DNA from: a virus
DNA length: 28,595 nucleotides
Strand: one strand, 5' to 3'
IMG/VR virus record: IMGVR_UViG_3300022591_000461
Location: 1-28,595 of that record
Part shown: one piece after another, positions 20,952 to 28,052 of the stretch
Numbering within the stretch: the first letter of the stretch is position 1
Layout of the letters: each line of letters starts with the position of its first letter
Position numbers and translations under genes: made by a program
The notes under the pieces: generated by a model
Seen by the model: only the letters and a program-made list of their open reading frames with translations
Database searches by the model: none
Told to the model about the DNA's origin: nothing

Positions 20952-21792
20952 CTTGTATTTCTTGTATTTTCTTTAATTGATCAACTGTTAAATTTCTAGG
21001 AATGTCTACTTTAATTCTAATTAAAAGATTTCCTCTTATTCGTGTTCTCATATTAGGAACACCTTCGCCTTTACAGCTCAGTATATTATCTGGTTGTGTA
21101 CCGGATGGAATGTTTACGTTTAGTGTCTTATTATCGATTGTGCGGATAGCAATAGTAGTTCCGAGCATTGCTTGCCATGCATTTATGTGATGCTCATATA
21201 CTAGTTCATCACCTTCTCTTGAAAATAAAGGATGATGCCTTACGTGAACGTTTACAATTAAATCGCCTGGAGGAACATCGCGGAATTGATTATCACCCAT
21301 TCCTTGATATCTAATTTGTTGACCATGATTCACGCCGGGTGGAATAGTAATGTTTAATACCTTATTTTGTCCGCCTGGAATATTGATTTCGGCATTTAAC
21401 TCTTTGCCATTGATCACGTCTTCTAAAGTTAGTTCGACATTTACATTGACAGTACGATTTCTGCGCATTTGATTTCTAAAACCAAAGCCAAACTGATTAA
21501 AGATATCTTCCATTCCTGGAGCACTACCAAAATGGAATTCAAAAGGATTGCCACCGCCCTGATGATAAAATCCACCACCGCCACCGCCCTGTTGATTTGG
21601 GTCCATGCCAGCGTCGATCATTTGTTTCTTTTGTGGGTCGCTTAGAAATTCGTATGCTTGACTAACTTCTTTAAATTTCTTTTCGTCACCTCCGCGATCA
21701 GGATGGTGCTTCATAGCCATGCTACGATATGCTTTTTTAATTTCGGCGTCTGATGCGCCGCGTTGTAAACCGAGTGTAGAGTAATAATCCAT
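20941..21792 (-). CDS. dnaJ: DnaJ/CbpA-like J-domain co-chaperone
   Basis: A 283-residue co-chaperone that would stimulate host DnaK. The J-domain occupies residues 1-70 with YYSTLGLQ and HHPDRGG (HPD at 30-32), followed by a Gly-rich linker (QQGGGGGGFYHQGGGNPF). Two C-terminal beta domains follow (VELTLEDVINGKEL, NITIPPGVNHGQQIRYQGMGDN, DLIVNVHVRHHPLFSREGDEL). The CxxCxGxG zinc-finger region is absent, so it is CbpA/type II-like. The start at 21792 (MDYY) is preferred over one 15 bases upstream, which would lie inside the promoter's -10 box. The -10 ends just 6 bases before this ATG, so the mRNA may be leaderless. Confidence 0.95.
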   Translation of the reverse strand: MDYYSTLGLQRGASDAEIKKAYRSMAMKHHPDRGGDEKKFKEVSQAYEFLSDPQKKQMIDAGMDPNQQGGGGGGFYHQGGGNPFEFHFGSAPGMEDIFNQFGFGFRNQMRRNRTVNVNVELTLEDVINGKELNAEINIPGGQNKVLNITIPPGVNHGQQIRYQGMGDNQFRDVPPGDLIVNVHVRHHPLFSREGDELVYEHHINAWQAMLGTTIAIRTIDNKTLNVNIPSGTQPDNILSCKGEGVPNMRTRIRGNLLIRIKVDIPRNLTVDQLKKIQEIQDGI

Positions 21793-21798
21793 AGTTAT

Positions 21799-21827
21799 AT
21801 TATACAAGAAAAATAGGACTGTGTCAA
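21799..21827 (-). promoter_or_regulatory. Consensus sigma70 promoter for dnaJ-def-clp
   Basis: On the minus strand a perfect -35 TTGACA (21827-21822) and a perfect -10 TATAAT (21804-21799) are separated by 17 bp. The -35 lies in the loop of the upstream terminator hairpin. The expected start site coincides roughly with the dnaJ ATG at 21792. Confidence 0.85.
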
Positions 21828-21838
21828 GCAGTCCTATT
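21812..21838 (-). terminator. Intrinsic terminator of the lysis unit
   Basis: On the minus strand AATAGGACTG pairs with CAGTCCTATT (10 bp, 7-base loop CTTGACA), followed by TTTCTTG. It lies 25 bases after the last gene of the lysis unit. It overlaps the following early promoter. Confidence 0.85.
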
Positions 21839-21862
21839 ATTTACTACAGATTTACTGAGTGA

Positions 21863-22045
21863 TTATTTTTTCTTGGCTGGTGTTTTTGCTGGAGCCTTTT
21901 CTGGAACTTTTTCACCATCGAATTTTTTATGATGTTTAACTTCCTTCTTTGCGGCTACTGGTTTTTTAGCAGGCTCTGCATGAGCTACTTCAAAACAAAC
22001 TACTGACCAAATTACAATGTTTAAAGCTATTAAAAATTTTTTCAT
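21863..22045 (-). CDS. Small exported Lys/Pro/Ala-rich protein
   Basis: A 60-residue protein whose start at 22045 is supported by TAAGGAAA upstream. It has a clear signal peptide (MKKFLIALNIVIWSVVC, cut likely after VAHA) and a mature part that is basic and low-complexity (EPAKKPVAAKKEVKHHKK, then PEKAPAKTPAKKK). It would be a short, positively charged periplasmic peptide. It is the last gene of the lysis unit, before the terminator. It might act on the envelope during lysis, but no homologue is recognised. Confidence 0.65.
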   Translation of the reverse strand: MKKFLIALNIVIWSVVCFEVAHAEPAKKPVAAKKEVKHHKKFDGEKVPEKAPAKTPAKKK

Positions 22046-22055
22046 AATATTTTCC

Positions 22056-22616
22056 TTAAATTGGAGCCCCAAAGCCCCCAGTTGATGCTGGTCCTAATTT
22101 TCCGCTACTTGTTGTGATTGGAGACGCTGTAGATGCGCTTCCAAACCCGCCTCCGCCAAAGCTACTTGGTGCTGATGCTGGTGCACCAAAACTGCTTGGG
22201 GAACCGAATCCTCCTGCCGCAGGTGCGCCAAATGCTGGAGCCCCGCCTGTTGATGAACCGAATCCGCCATTGCCTGCTCCTCCGAACCCACTTGCTGGTA
22301 CACCGCTCATGTTAGTGTTAGTGGTCATTATTTGTGATGTTGTTGTTGGGTTAGCCGCAGTACCAGCTAACTTTTCTTGTGTACGACCAAATGCCGCAAT
22401 ACCTAAGACCGCACCCATTGCAATGTGGAATAGGCCAGCACCTTGTAGTGTTAGAGGATTCCATTGTGTAATAGGCACATGCATCATGGCTTGTAGCAGT
22501 GACCACAATACTGGAAATACTGCCATATCCAATAAACAGATTAGCATATACATCCAACCCATCATTGGACGCCATAAATTTTGCATCCACGCATTACTAT
22601 CTTTTTCTTTTGACAT
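22056..22616 (-). CDS. 3-TM holin-like protein with FG-rich tail
   Basis: A 186-residue protein. The N-terminal half resembles the '3TM holin' family: WRPMMGWMYMLICLLDMAVF, PVLWSLLQAMMHV, then LFHIAMGAVLGIAAFG, with an Arg-Pro before the first segment. Such proteins form holes in the inner membrane to start lysis. The second half is unusual: about 80 residues of Gly/Ser/Ala/Pro with eight FG dipeptides (GFG, AFG, SFG). The start follows AGGAGCGAA. The neighbouring endolysin, spanins and DUF4337-like membrane protein support a lysis role. Holin function is inferred by family resemblance and context. Confidence 0.65.
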   Translation of the reverse strand: MSKEKDSNAWMQNLWRPMMGWMYMLICLLDMAVFPVLWSLLQAMMHVPITQWNPLTLQGAGLFHIAMGAVLGIAAFGRTQEKLAGTAANPTTTSQIMTTNTNMSGVPASGFGGAGNGGFGSSTGGAPAFGAPAAGGFGSPSSFGAPASAPSSFGGGGFGSASTASPITTSSGKLGPASTGGFGAPI

Positions 22617-22642
22617 AGTTCGCTCCTATTTGTCTTATTTGT

Positions 22643-23206
22643 TTAGAACCACAAGAATAATCCATTTAAACTTAGTAGTATTCCAAATCCTGCTACTGCA
22701 AAACTGCCCCAGAACATGGCCATGCTGACTGCAAGGATACTTGCTGATAGAACAACAATAGCTAACTGGTATGCTGTACTAGCATAACCAATCCATGGAC
22801 TAGATTTTTTAGCAACTTCTCGCTCGTGTTCCATTGCTTTTGCTTCTGCGGCGATAGCGCCTTTATCGGCATCCATGCGCTCTTTCTCAGCCATGAACTC
22901 TGCTTTTAGTTTTGGATCATTGGTTGTCTTAGCCGCAATCTCATAGCTAACGCCACGACCTGCTTTAGCTTGATACTGTGCCCACTTGTTGTTAGCACCT
23001 AGTGTGTTGTTTAATACTGTGCTAGATAATTTGCCGCCGTACCATGCGTTTACTGCTAGTAACAATGCAAACACGGAAATAACCATACCTGCTTTGTCTT
23101 TTAGTTTAGCTTCACGCTCTGAACGTGATCCTACTGGAGGCTTTGGTGCATCCGGATCTTTTGGTTGTTTGTTTATTAAATTTAAAACTGAATCTATCAA
23201 TGCCAT
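22643..23206 (-). CDS. DUF4337-like membrane protein
   Basis: A 187-residue protein with a charged, Pro-rich N-terminus (KQPKDPDAPKPPVGS), a first membrane segment (MVISVFALLLAVNAWYGG), then NNKWAQYQAKAG, a helical periplasmic or cytosolic region (FMAEKERMDADKGAIAAEA), and two C-terminal membrane segments (AYQLAIVVLSASILAVSMA, AVAGFGILLSLNGLFLWF). The order of TM, W-x-x-YQAK, charged helix, and two TMs matches DUF4337, a family of unknown function. AGGAGCGAA precedes the ATG and a CTAAATA late-promoter core lies 27 bases upstream. It is probably co-expressed with the holin, and might regulate it. Confidence 0.7.
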   Translation of the reverse strand: MALIDSVLNLINKQPKDPDAPKPPVGSRSEREAKLKDKAGMVISVFALLLAVNAWYGGKLSSTVLNNTLGANNKWAQYQAKAGRGVSYEIAAKTTNDPKLKAEFMAEKERMDADKGAIAAEAKAMEHEREVAKKSSPWIGYASTAYQLAIVVLSASILAVSMAMFWGSFAVAGFGILLSLNGLFLWF

Positions 23207-23233
23207 ATTTCGCTCCTATGGATTATGTACTAC

Positions 23234-23240
23234 TATTTAG
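23234..23240 (-). promoter_or_regulatory. Late-promoter-like CTAAATA
   Basis: The minus strand reads CTAAATAG, 27 bases upstream of the DUF4337-like start and overlapping the stop codon of the tiny gene upstream. CTAAATA is a known variant type of T4-like late promoters in marine phages; here it could boost the membrane-protein and holin genes. Confidence 0.45.
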
Positions 23241-23293
23241 TTTTTTGGATGTTTTCCACCACAAATTGGGCAGTCTTCGTGTTCTTTACTCAT
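23237..23293 (-). CDS. Possible tiny CxxC protein, 18 aa
   Basis: The ATG at 23293 overlaps the o-spanin stop as ATGA and is preceded by GAGGA. The product is MSKEHEDCPICGGKHPKN, with a CxxC followed by His that could be half a zinc site. It is very short, but the coupled start, ribosome-binding site and compact motif argue for expression. Confidence 0.45.
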   Translation of the reverse strand: MSKEHEDCPICGGKHPKN

Positions 23294-23562
23294 TTTATAT
23301 CCTCAAATATTTTTTTCTGTGATGTATACCACTCTATCCAAGCATTATACTTTTCTCTAAGTTCATAGTATTTGCCAGCATTTTCGTTAGCATTTTCTAT
23401 AATATCGCTCAATTGTACTTTTTTGCTGGTATCTAACGGGGTTAGTTTTCCTGCTGGTTCTTGTAACACCGCCGGAGCTTCAGGAAATTTTACAGTAACC
23501 GGTGCAGTTGTAGAACATCCTGTTATAAAAGCAACGAGGAAAATTGCTAAAACTGTTTTCAT
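23290..23562 (-). CDS. Outer-membrane lipoprotein, putative o-spanin (Rz1-like)
   Basis: A 90-residue lipoprotein: signal MKTVLAIFLVAFITGC with lipobox ITGC (Cys16), then a Pro-rich region (VTVKFPEAPAVLQEPAG) and a C-terminal charged helix (NENAGKYYELREKYNAW). Spanin partners bridge the inner and outer membranes and fuse them in the last step of lysis. It overlaps the coiled-coil i-spanin candidate by ATGA, the usual gene order for a two-component spanin. The outer-membrane location is predicted from the lipobox and the lack of Asp after Cys. Confidence 0.75.
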   Translation of the reverse strand: MKTVLAIFLVAFITGCSTTAPVTVKFPEAPAVLQEPAGKLTPLDTSKKVQLSDIIENANENAGKYYELREKYNAWIEWYTSQKKIFEDIK

Positions 23563-24023
23563 TTTTTCTCCTCTGTTGGATCAGCAACCGCTTTGTTATA
23601 ATCTATTACTGCTATCTCGGGAACTTTACATTCTGCGTTGATAGCTTCTTTATCTTTTTCAATAATAGTTTTAACAACTTCGACTTTCTTCTCAACAAGT
23701 TTAACACGTTCTACAACCTTAGTTTGTATAACAGTATTGACTTCTTGTGACTTAGCTTCGGCTGCTTTTACTTTTTCTTCTAATTCTTTAACTCGTGCAT
23801 TCCACGCAGACTGAACACCGTATCCGCCGTAAAAATATGAACCCACAACTAAAAGAACGACTCCTATAAGTTCTGCAGGCAATTTGTATTGCCCCATCAT
23901 AGGAATCCATTTTACCATTTTACTAGCAACATACAGCCCTACACCTAAGGCTAGCATGATGTAATAAATCAAGATGAATATGCTGTCTGGTAAAAGACTA
24001 AGCAACCATCCTATCTGAGACAT
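23559..24023 (-). CDS. Inner-membrane coiled-coil protein, putative i-spanin (Rz-like)
   Basis: A 154-residue protein with two or three hydrophobic segments (SIFILIYYIMLALGVGLYVA, LPAELIGVVLLVVGSYFYGG) and then a long coiled coil (ARVKELEEKVKAAEAKSQEV, VVERVKLVEKKVEVVKT). It ends with a short Cys-containing tail (INAECKVPEIAVID). Membrane anchor plus periplasmic coiled coil is the i-spanin layout, although a single N-terminal TM is more usual. It lies 4 bases after the endolysin and overlaps the lipoprotein gene, supporting the assignment. Confidence 0.7.
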   Translation of the reverse strand: MSQIGWLLSLLPDSIFILIYYIMLALGVGLYVASKMVKWIPMMGQYKLPAELIGVVLLVVGSYFYGGYGVQSAWNARVKELEEKVKAAEAKSQEVNTVIQTKVVERVKLVEKKVEVVKTIIEKDKEAINAECKVPEIAVIDYNKAVADPTEEKK

Positions 24024-24027
24024 CTAA

Positions 24028-24654
24028 TTAGGCTCCAAACACTTGCAGAGCGTGTTGGTAGTGTGCTTGACGATCTGCAAGACCGATAGTACCGCCGTTG
24101 ATGCGTTTGGTCATTGTAAGAATGTCGCCACTGTCTGCGTATTGATTTAGATTGTTTGTTTCCCAAAACCAGCAAGCTGATTGAATAGCACCTTCAAATG
24201 TGCCTAGATACTCTGGGACATCTTCGACCGGTGTGTCAATGCTTTCTGCAAACTTGGTGTAATTTTGCTTGCCTGTAAGTTGGATAAGACCTCGACCACA
24301 ATAGCGGAATCCATCTCCGCTTTCTTCAGGGCCGTTGCCCATTCTATTGCCATAGACTCTGTTCGCGATTTTTTCTGGTTGATGTGCATATTGATTTGCC
24401 ACGTCCATGTTAGGAAAATATTTAGGGAATATTTTGCACAAACTTTCAGGACGATAATTTAAATTTTCGTGTAGTGCTGTAAAGCCGCCAGACTCATGAG
24501 CGCATTGTGCCAAGAACGCGGCCACACGCTGTGGTGTATCGATTTCATAATCTGGTAGAATTTCATTTAATGCTTTGTACCAATGATCAACATATGGATT
24601 ATTTCCAAGTAAGTGAGCTAATTGGTCTTGTGTAAAATCAAATTTAAAAGCCAT
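24028..24654 (-). CDS. Endolysin, GH19 chitinase/lysozyme type
   Basis: A 208-residue enzyme that would cut peptidoglycan glycan strands during lysis. It has FLAQCAHESGGF (catalytic Glu54), RYCGRGLIQLTGKQNY (about 117-132, substrate cleft) and SACWFWE, matching GH19. There is no signal peptide or membrane anchor, so release to the periplasm would need the holin. It overlaps the upstream virion-like gene by TAATG and is followed by both spanins, the gene order of a lysis cassette. It is a separate, shorter relative of the tagged GH19 protein at 11338-12402. Confidence 0.9.
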   Translation of the reverse strand: MAFKFDFTQDQLAHLLGNNPYVDHWYKALNEILPDYEIDTPQRVAAFLAQCAHESGGFTALHENLNYRPESLCKIFPKYFPNMDVANQYAHQPEKIANRVYGNRMGNGPEESGDGFRYCGRGLIQLTGKQNYTKFAESIDTPVEDVPEYLGTFEGAIQSACWFWETNNLNQYADSGDILTMTKRINGGTIGLADRQAHYQHALQVFGA

Positions 24655-25394
24655 TATTTTATCCTTTGAAGTAACATGGCAGCGTTGCCATTGTTGAATA
24701 CAAAATTATCTCCGAGCTTGTTGATATTGTAATCGCCTAATACTTTAGTTAGCCAGAAAATTTCACTGACTGATTGCTCGTCGACTGCTAATGCATCTTC
24801 GACGCCTTCTAAGATTGCATCAGTACTACCTTCTTTAATCATACGTAATTGAATTTTTTGATCGTATGGCTTATGGATAGTGATAATATCGCCATCCATG
24901 GTGAAGTCATCCATTAGCGTTTTAGTGAAGAATTTTTGAATACCTTCAACACGCACTTGATTCATTAGACCATCATACGCATTTGCATCTGTAGGAATAA
25001 CTGAGTTTAGTTCAGATTCGGTTACATCATAGATGTGATCTTTCTTATAATACTTAAATTTAAAATCATCAATGCCTGTAAGTTTCTTTACACCGTAAGT
25101 GATTTCTTTAATATGTTCTGCTAGCCTTGATGTTCTAGGAATTTCAACAAACACAGAGTATTCTCCGTTTTCGTTTTCACCAGATGATACGTCTGCATCA
25201 AGCACAAACATATAACCCTTCTCAATGAATTCCATTAGGTCTTTAGCAGGATTACGATCTTTGACGCCAAAACTTAAAACGCAAACGTCACGATCCTCGC
25301 CCATCTTTGATTTATAAGCATCGACTTCGAACAATGAATGAACCATGTCTTTGAGGTCTTCAGCTCTCAATCCTTCGTTTAATATATCACGCAT
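24654..25394 (-). CDS. Hypothetical late protein, probably virion-associated
   Basis: A 246-residue protein. The start at 25394 (MRDILNEGLRAEDLKD) is favoured over one 63 bases upstream that would overlap the previous gene deeply. Segments include MVHSLFEVDAYKSKMGED, a strand-rich middle (GYMFVLDADVSSG, YSVFVEIPRTSRLAEHIKE), DFKFKYYKKDHIYDVTES, and a C-terminal alpha/beta part (LGDYNINKLGDNFVF). MRDILNE|G faintly resembles the capsid-targeting tag of the other late unit but lacks its spacing. It shares the late promoter at 25920 and precedes the endolysin. Structural role is inferred from context. Confidence 0.6.
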   Translation of the reverse strand: MRDILNEGLRAEDLKDMVHSLFEVDAYKSKMGEDRDVCVLSFGVKDRNPAKDLMEFIEKGYMFVLDADVSSGENENGEYSVFVEIPRTSRLAEHIKEITYGVKKLTGIDDFKFKYYKKDHIYDVTESELNSVIPTDANAYDGLMNQVRVEGIQKFFTKTLMDDFTMDGDIITIHKPYDQKIQLRMIKEGSTDAILEGVEDALAVDEQSVSEIFWLTKVLGDYNINKLGDNFVFNNGNAAMLLQRIK

Positions 25395-25905
25395 TTGCTG
25401 TATCCTGTACTTCTTGCTCGCCTGCATCTGCCTGTGCCGCTGGCATTGCTGATGCATTTACAATATCTTCTATCTTATTGCTGTCAAGGTTTCTGTAACC
25501 GCGATTGACATCAGCCATAAGTTTCTTAGGCATTTTAATTTTGATCATCCATACTTCTTCACGGTCAATTTTGCCTTTCTTTGTGCCTGGACGAATATCG
25601 CTAGGCTTTTTAATTTTTCTTACTTTGGTAATATACGATTCTGCAATCTGCACCTGGCAGCCGTATTCAACTAAACGCAGTCCGCCTTTTGGCTCTGGCA
25701 TTTTATCTTCAGGCCACATAAAAGTACATTCTACAAAGTAGCGACTTTCAATAGGACCAGCAACTAGTTCGCCATCAATCCAATTGTCAAAAATGTAGAT
25801 GTCTAGTTCGTCAATAACACGCTCGAAATCTTTCAGTAGATTTAAGCTATTATTAGACCCGTAAATGTTTTCTATATTAGAAATTATGTCTTTTAGATCG
25901 GCCAT
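25387..25905 (-). CDS. Hypothetical late protein, probably virion-associated
   Basis: A 172-residue protein starting at 25905 (MADLKDIISNIENIYG). An in-frame ATG at 25917 is rejected because the GGGAGAA ribosome-binding site lies between the two. It has a helical N-terminus, a strand-rich middle (YIFDNWIDGELVAGPIES, YFVECTFMWPED, GLRLVEYGCQVQIAES), a basic loop (RKIKKPSDIRPGTKKGK), EEVWMIKIKMPKKLM, and a flexible Ala/Gln tail. It overlaps the next gene by 8 bases and has a GATAAATA promoter. Its place at the head of the late lysis unit suggests a virion or assembly role. Confidence 0.65.
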   Translation of the reverse strand: MADLKDIISNIENIYGSNNSLNLLKDFERVIDELDIYIFDNWIDGELVAGPIESRYFVECTFMWPEDKMPEPKGGLRLVEYGCQVQIAESYITKVRKIKKPSDIRPGTKKGKIDREEVWMIKIKMPKKLMADVNRGYRNLDSNKIEDIVNASAMPAAQADAGEQEVQDTANA

Positions 25906-25919
25906 GTTTTCTCCCATTG

Positions 25920-25927
25920 TATTTATC
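25920..25927 (-). promoter_or_regulatory. T4-type late promoter, GATAAATA
   Basis: The minus strand reads GATAAATACAATGGGAGAA, 14 bases upstream of the ATG at 25905, with GGGAGAA as ribosome-binding site in between. Spacing is ideal for a short-leader late transcript of the structural and lysis genes. Confidence 0.75.
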
Positions 25928-26049
25928 AGTCAAAAGATAAACGTAACTTATAATATTCTGTTCAGATCGTTAAATACTTTTGTGTTCGGACACGGGCACA
26001 ACGGTTGAAAGGTCCGTGCCTAACACGCTAAAAGGAGGGCTAACCTTAT
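25928..26049 (+). promoter_or_regulatory. phoH promoter and structured leader
   Basis: A divergent intergenic region. TATAAT (25949-25954) is a likely -10 with no good -35. GTTAAATAC (about 25969-25977) could be a weak late site. Downstream, GTGTT (25982-25986) can pair with AACAC (26022-26026), and GGCAC (25995-25999) with GTGCC (26016-26020), giving a nested stem. GTGT-TCGG-ACAC (25982-25993) is a competing small hairpin. AAAGGAGGG (26031-26039) is a strong ribosome-binding site just after the structure. Regulation by alternative folding is possible but untested. Confidence 0.45.
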
Positions 26050-26787
26050 ATGAAGCGAAAAAGAGCGGCAGTACTGAAAGCTAACACGCAGTATCAACAA
26101 GAGTCTAATGTTATCAATTTAGTTGAAAAACAACATCAAAAACGCACCAGGATTCAAATCTATCCTAAAAACCTAAACCAAGAAAGTTACTTACTAAAGC
26201 TAAATGATCAGAATAAAATGATTATTTTTGCTATCGGGCCAGCCGGCACGGGTAAAACTATGCTTGCGGTTCAATGGGCTATAGATCAACTGAAATATGG
26301 TTCTGCTGATAAAATTGTCATAACTAGACCAGCTGTTTCAGTAGATGAAGAACACGGTTTTCTTCCAGGCGACCTAAATGAAAAAATGGCACCATGGACA
26401 AGACCTATTATGGATGTGTTCGCAGAAAATTACAATGCTAGAGAAATTACTAACATGATAACAGAGGGGGTGATTGAAACCAGTCCTCTAGCATATATGC
26501 GCGGCCGCACATTTAAGAATGCTGTCATTATTGCAGATGAGATGCAAAATGCCACACCAAGTCAAATGAAGATGCTATTGACGAGACTAGGAACGGGATC
26601 AAAGATGGTTGTGACCGGAGACCTTCAACAGGCCGACCGTCCAAGCAACAATGGTCTTTTAGAATTCCTTGGGGTATATAATATCTTTGAAAATCATAGA
26701 TACGTTGACATCTGCCACTTTACTGTGGGAGATATTGAACGCCATGAGGCGGTAAAGGAGATACTAGCGATTTACGGAGATTCATAA
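26050..26787 (+). CDS. phoH: PhoH-like P-loop ATPase
   Basis: The only plus-strand gene. The 245-residue product has the PhoH core: YPKNLNQESYL, Walker A GPAGTGKT (63-70), ITRPAVSVDEEHGFLPG (91-107), LAYMRGRTF (147-155), Walker B IIADEMQN (160-167) and GDLQQADR. PhoH proteins bind and hydrolyse ATP and may act in RNA handling; phage PhoH is widespread in marine phages and is not always linked to phosphate. No PIN or KH domain is fused. Start follows AAAGGAGGG by 10 bases. The gene ends in a terminator shared with the opposing ferredoxin gene. Confidence 0.95.
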   Translation: MKRKRAAVLKANTQYQQESNVINLVEKQHQKRTRIQIYPKNLNQESYLLKLNDQNKMIIFAIGPAGTGKTMLAVQWAIDQLKYGSADKIVITRPAVSVDEEHGFLPGDLNEKMAPWTRPIMDVFAENYNAREITNMITEGVIETSPLAYMRGRTFKNAVIIADEMQNATPSQMKMLLTRLGTGSKMVVTGDLQQADRPSNNGLLEFLGVYNIFENHRYVDICHFTVGDIERHEAVKEILAIYGDS

Positions 26788-26790
26788 AAG

Positions 26791-26812
26791 AATGGGGGAG
26801 AAATCCCCCATT
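26791..26812. terminator. Bidirectional intrinsic terminator
   Basis: AATGGGGG and CCCCCATT pair with a 6-base loop (AGAAAT). A T-rich run follows in the plus direction (TTTGTTATT) and the reverse reading is followed by CTTTTAT. It lies between the convergent phoH and ferredoxin stops. Confidence 0.85.
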
Positions 26813-26814
26813 TG

Positions 26815-27138
26815 TTATTCTTCTAACAAATCGATTTTATTAGGAGCACCATTCCATTGCTCAGCATCGGGCAATGCAGGTTTTCTTTTGGTAATGACAG
26901 GCCACTTATTGCTTAGTCGTTGATTTAAATCAGTCCAAAATACTACATCAATATCGGTATTGTTGTCCGGAACAATAGCATCAATAGGACATTCTGGGAC
27001 ACATACTCCACAATCAATACATTCAGATGGATCAATACTTAAAAAGTTTGGACCTTCATGAAAACAATCAACAGGACAAACTTCAACGCAATCAGTATGT
27101 TTACACTTGATGCAATTTTCTGTTACTAGATAAGTCAT
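26815..27138 (-). CDS. 7Fe ferredoxin, [3Fe-4S][4Fe-4S] type
   Basis: A 107-residue electron carrier with the Cys layout of Azotobacter-type ferredoxin [18 protein letters not shown] supplies Cys9, Cys17 and Cys21, and [12 protein letters not shown] supplies Cys40, Cys43, Cys46 and Cys50. Thus Cys9/17/50 would hold the 3Fe cluster and Cys21/40/43/46 the 4Fe cluster. The C-terminal extension ([16 protein letters not shown]) matches bacterial FdxA proteins, not plant-type ferredoxins of cyanophages. The start overlaps the clamp-loader stop as ATGA. Redox partners are unknown; the phage's A-type carrier could help mature it. Confidence 0.93.
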   Translation of the reverse strand: MTYLVTENCIKCKHTDCVEVCPVDCFHEGPNFLSIDPSECIDCGVCVPECPIDAIVPDNNTDIDVVFWTDLNQRLSNKWPVITKRKPALPDAEQWNGAPNKIDLLEE

Positions 27139-28052
27139 TCAATCCTCGAGAGTCTAATCAAAGTTGCGGCTAAGTTGATTTCTGCATCTGCACAAAACGC
27201 TTGATCAGTTAGCCCTTGTTTAATAATAAGAACTGCGGTATCTTGATTTTTGCTATCGCCAAAGATACCAACATTGTCGTACAACCAACGATATACTTCG
27301 TCCATTTCTTCTACACGAATCTTTCCGCATAGGAGTTTGCGACCTTCTTGAATCTTACCGGCCTTAAACAATTCGACCATTTCAAACTTCCACTCCATTT
27401 GTCCACTATCTTCTTTAGTAGGAACATGAAGCTTGCCTTCGCTTACGTTTTGTTGTAACAAATTTATGCACTTACGCAGGTCCGGATATGCGCTTGACAC
27501 ATATAGATCAAGTGTTTCTAAATCAAACTCGATATTTTCTTCAACTAAGATAGTTGCCGCACGGGCTGTAAATTCTGTTTGATCTAGTTTAGTAAAGTGA
27601 AACTGTTGGCAACGACTGTGTAACGCTGGAACAATTTTATTGGGACTGTTACAGGTTAAAATAAATCTAGCATAACTTGAATATTCTTCAATGATGCCTT
27701 TTAACGAATCTTGGGCATTAGGACTTAGACGATCAGCCTCGTCTAGTAGCACAACCTTAAACGGTCCCCAAGCAATACTGCTAATAAAAGGAATAATCCT
27801 GTCGCGGATAAAATCAATACTAGTTTCACGACTAGCATTGACTTCTAAAACATCTGCGTCTTGAATTTCTAATTCATTCAACAATGCTTTTGCTAGAGTA
27901 GTCTTGCCAATACCTGGGCTGCCACTTAGCAACAGATGAGGAATTGATTTATCTTTGACCCAAGTCTCAACTTGTCTGCGTTGACTGTCATCACGCCAAA
28001 CATACCCGTTCAAATTTTTAGGACGATATTTTTCTACCCATAATTCAATCAT
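27135..28052 (-). CDS. gp44: Clamp loader large subunit (gp44-like AAA+ ATPase)
   Basis: A 305-residue AAA+ protein that opens and loads the sliding clamp. It begins [18 protein letters not shown], typical of loader subunits; 8 codons of upstream in-frame sequence are rejected because this ATG makes ATGA with the previous stop. Walker A is GSPGIGKT (44-51), Walker [12 protein letters not shown] (100-110), and the SRC motif with arginine finger is at 146-148 ([10 protein letters not shown]). A C-terminal helical collar follows. T4 gp44 is 319 residues. The small subunit gp62 is not recognised in the window. It lies far from gp43 and gp45, unlike T4. Confidence 0.93.
   Translation of the reverse strand: MIELWVEKYRPKNLNGYVWRDDSQRRQVETWVKDKSIPHLLLSGSPGIGKTTLAKALLNELEIQDADVLEVNASRETSIDFIRDRIIPFISSIAWGPFKVVLLDEADRLSPNAQDSLKGIIEEYSSYARFILTCNSPNKIVPALHSRCQQFHFTKLDQTEFTARAATILVEENIEFDLETLDLYVSSAYPDLRKCINLLQQNVSEGKLHVPTKEDSGQMEWKFEMVELFKAGKIQEGRKLLCGKIRVEEMDEVYRWLYDNVGIFGDSKNQDTAVLIIKQGLTDQAFCADAEINLAATLIRLSRIE

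Noticed and set aside
22114-22728. Long plus-strand reading frame (204 codons) opposite the holin-like gene
   Set aside because: It is Pro/Ala/Asn-rich because it mirrors the Gly/Ser repeats of the minus-strand gene, has no ribosome-binding site, and the minus-strand gene has clear membrane segments and context.
25978-26040. tRNA-like or tmRNA-like structure before phoH
   Set aside because: Stems exist, but there is no cloverleaf, T-loop consensus or CCA-compatible acceptor stem.
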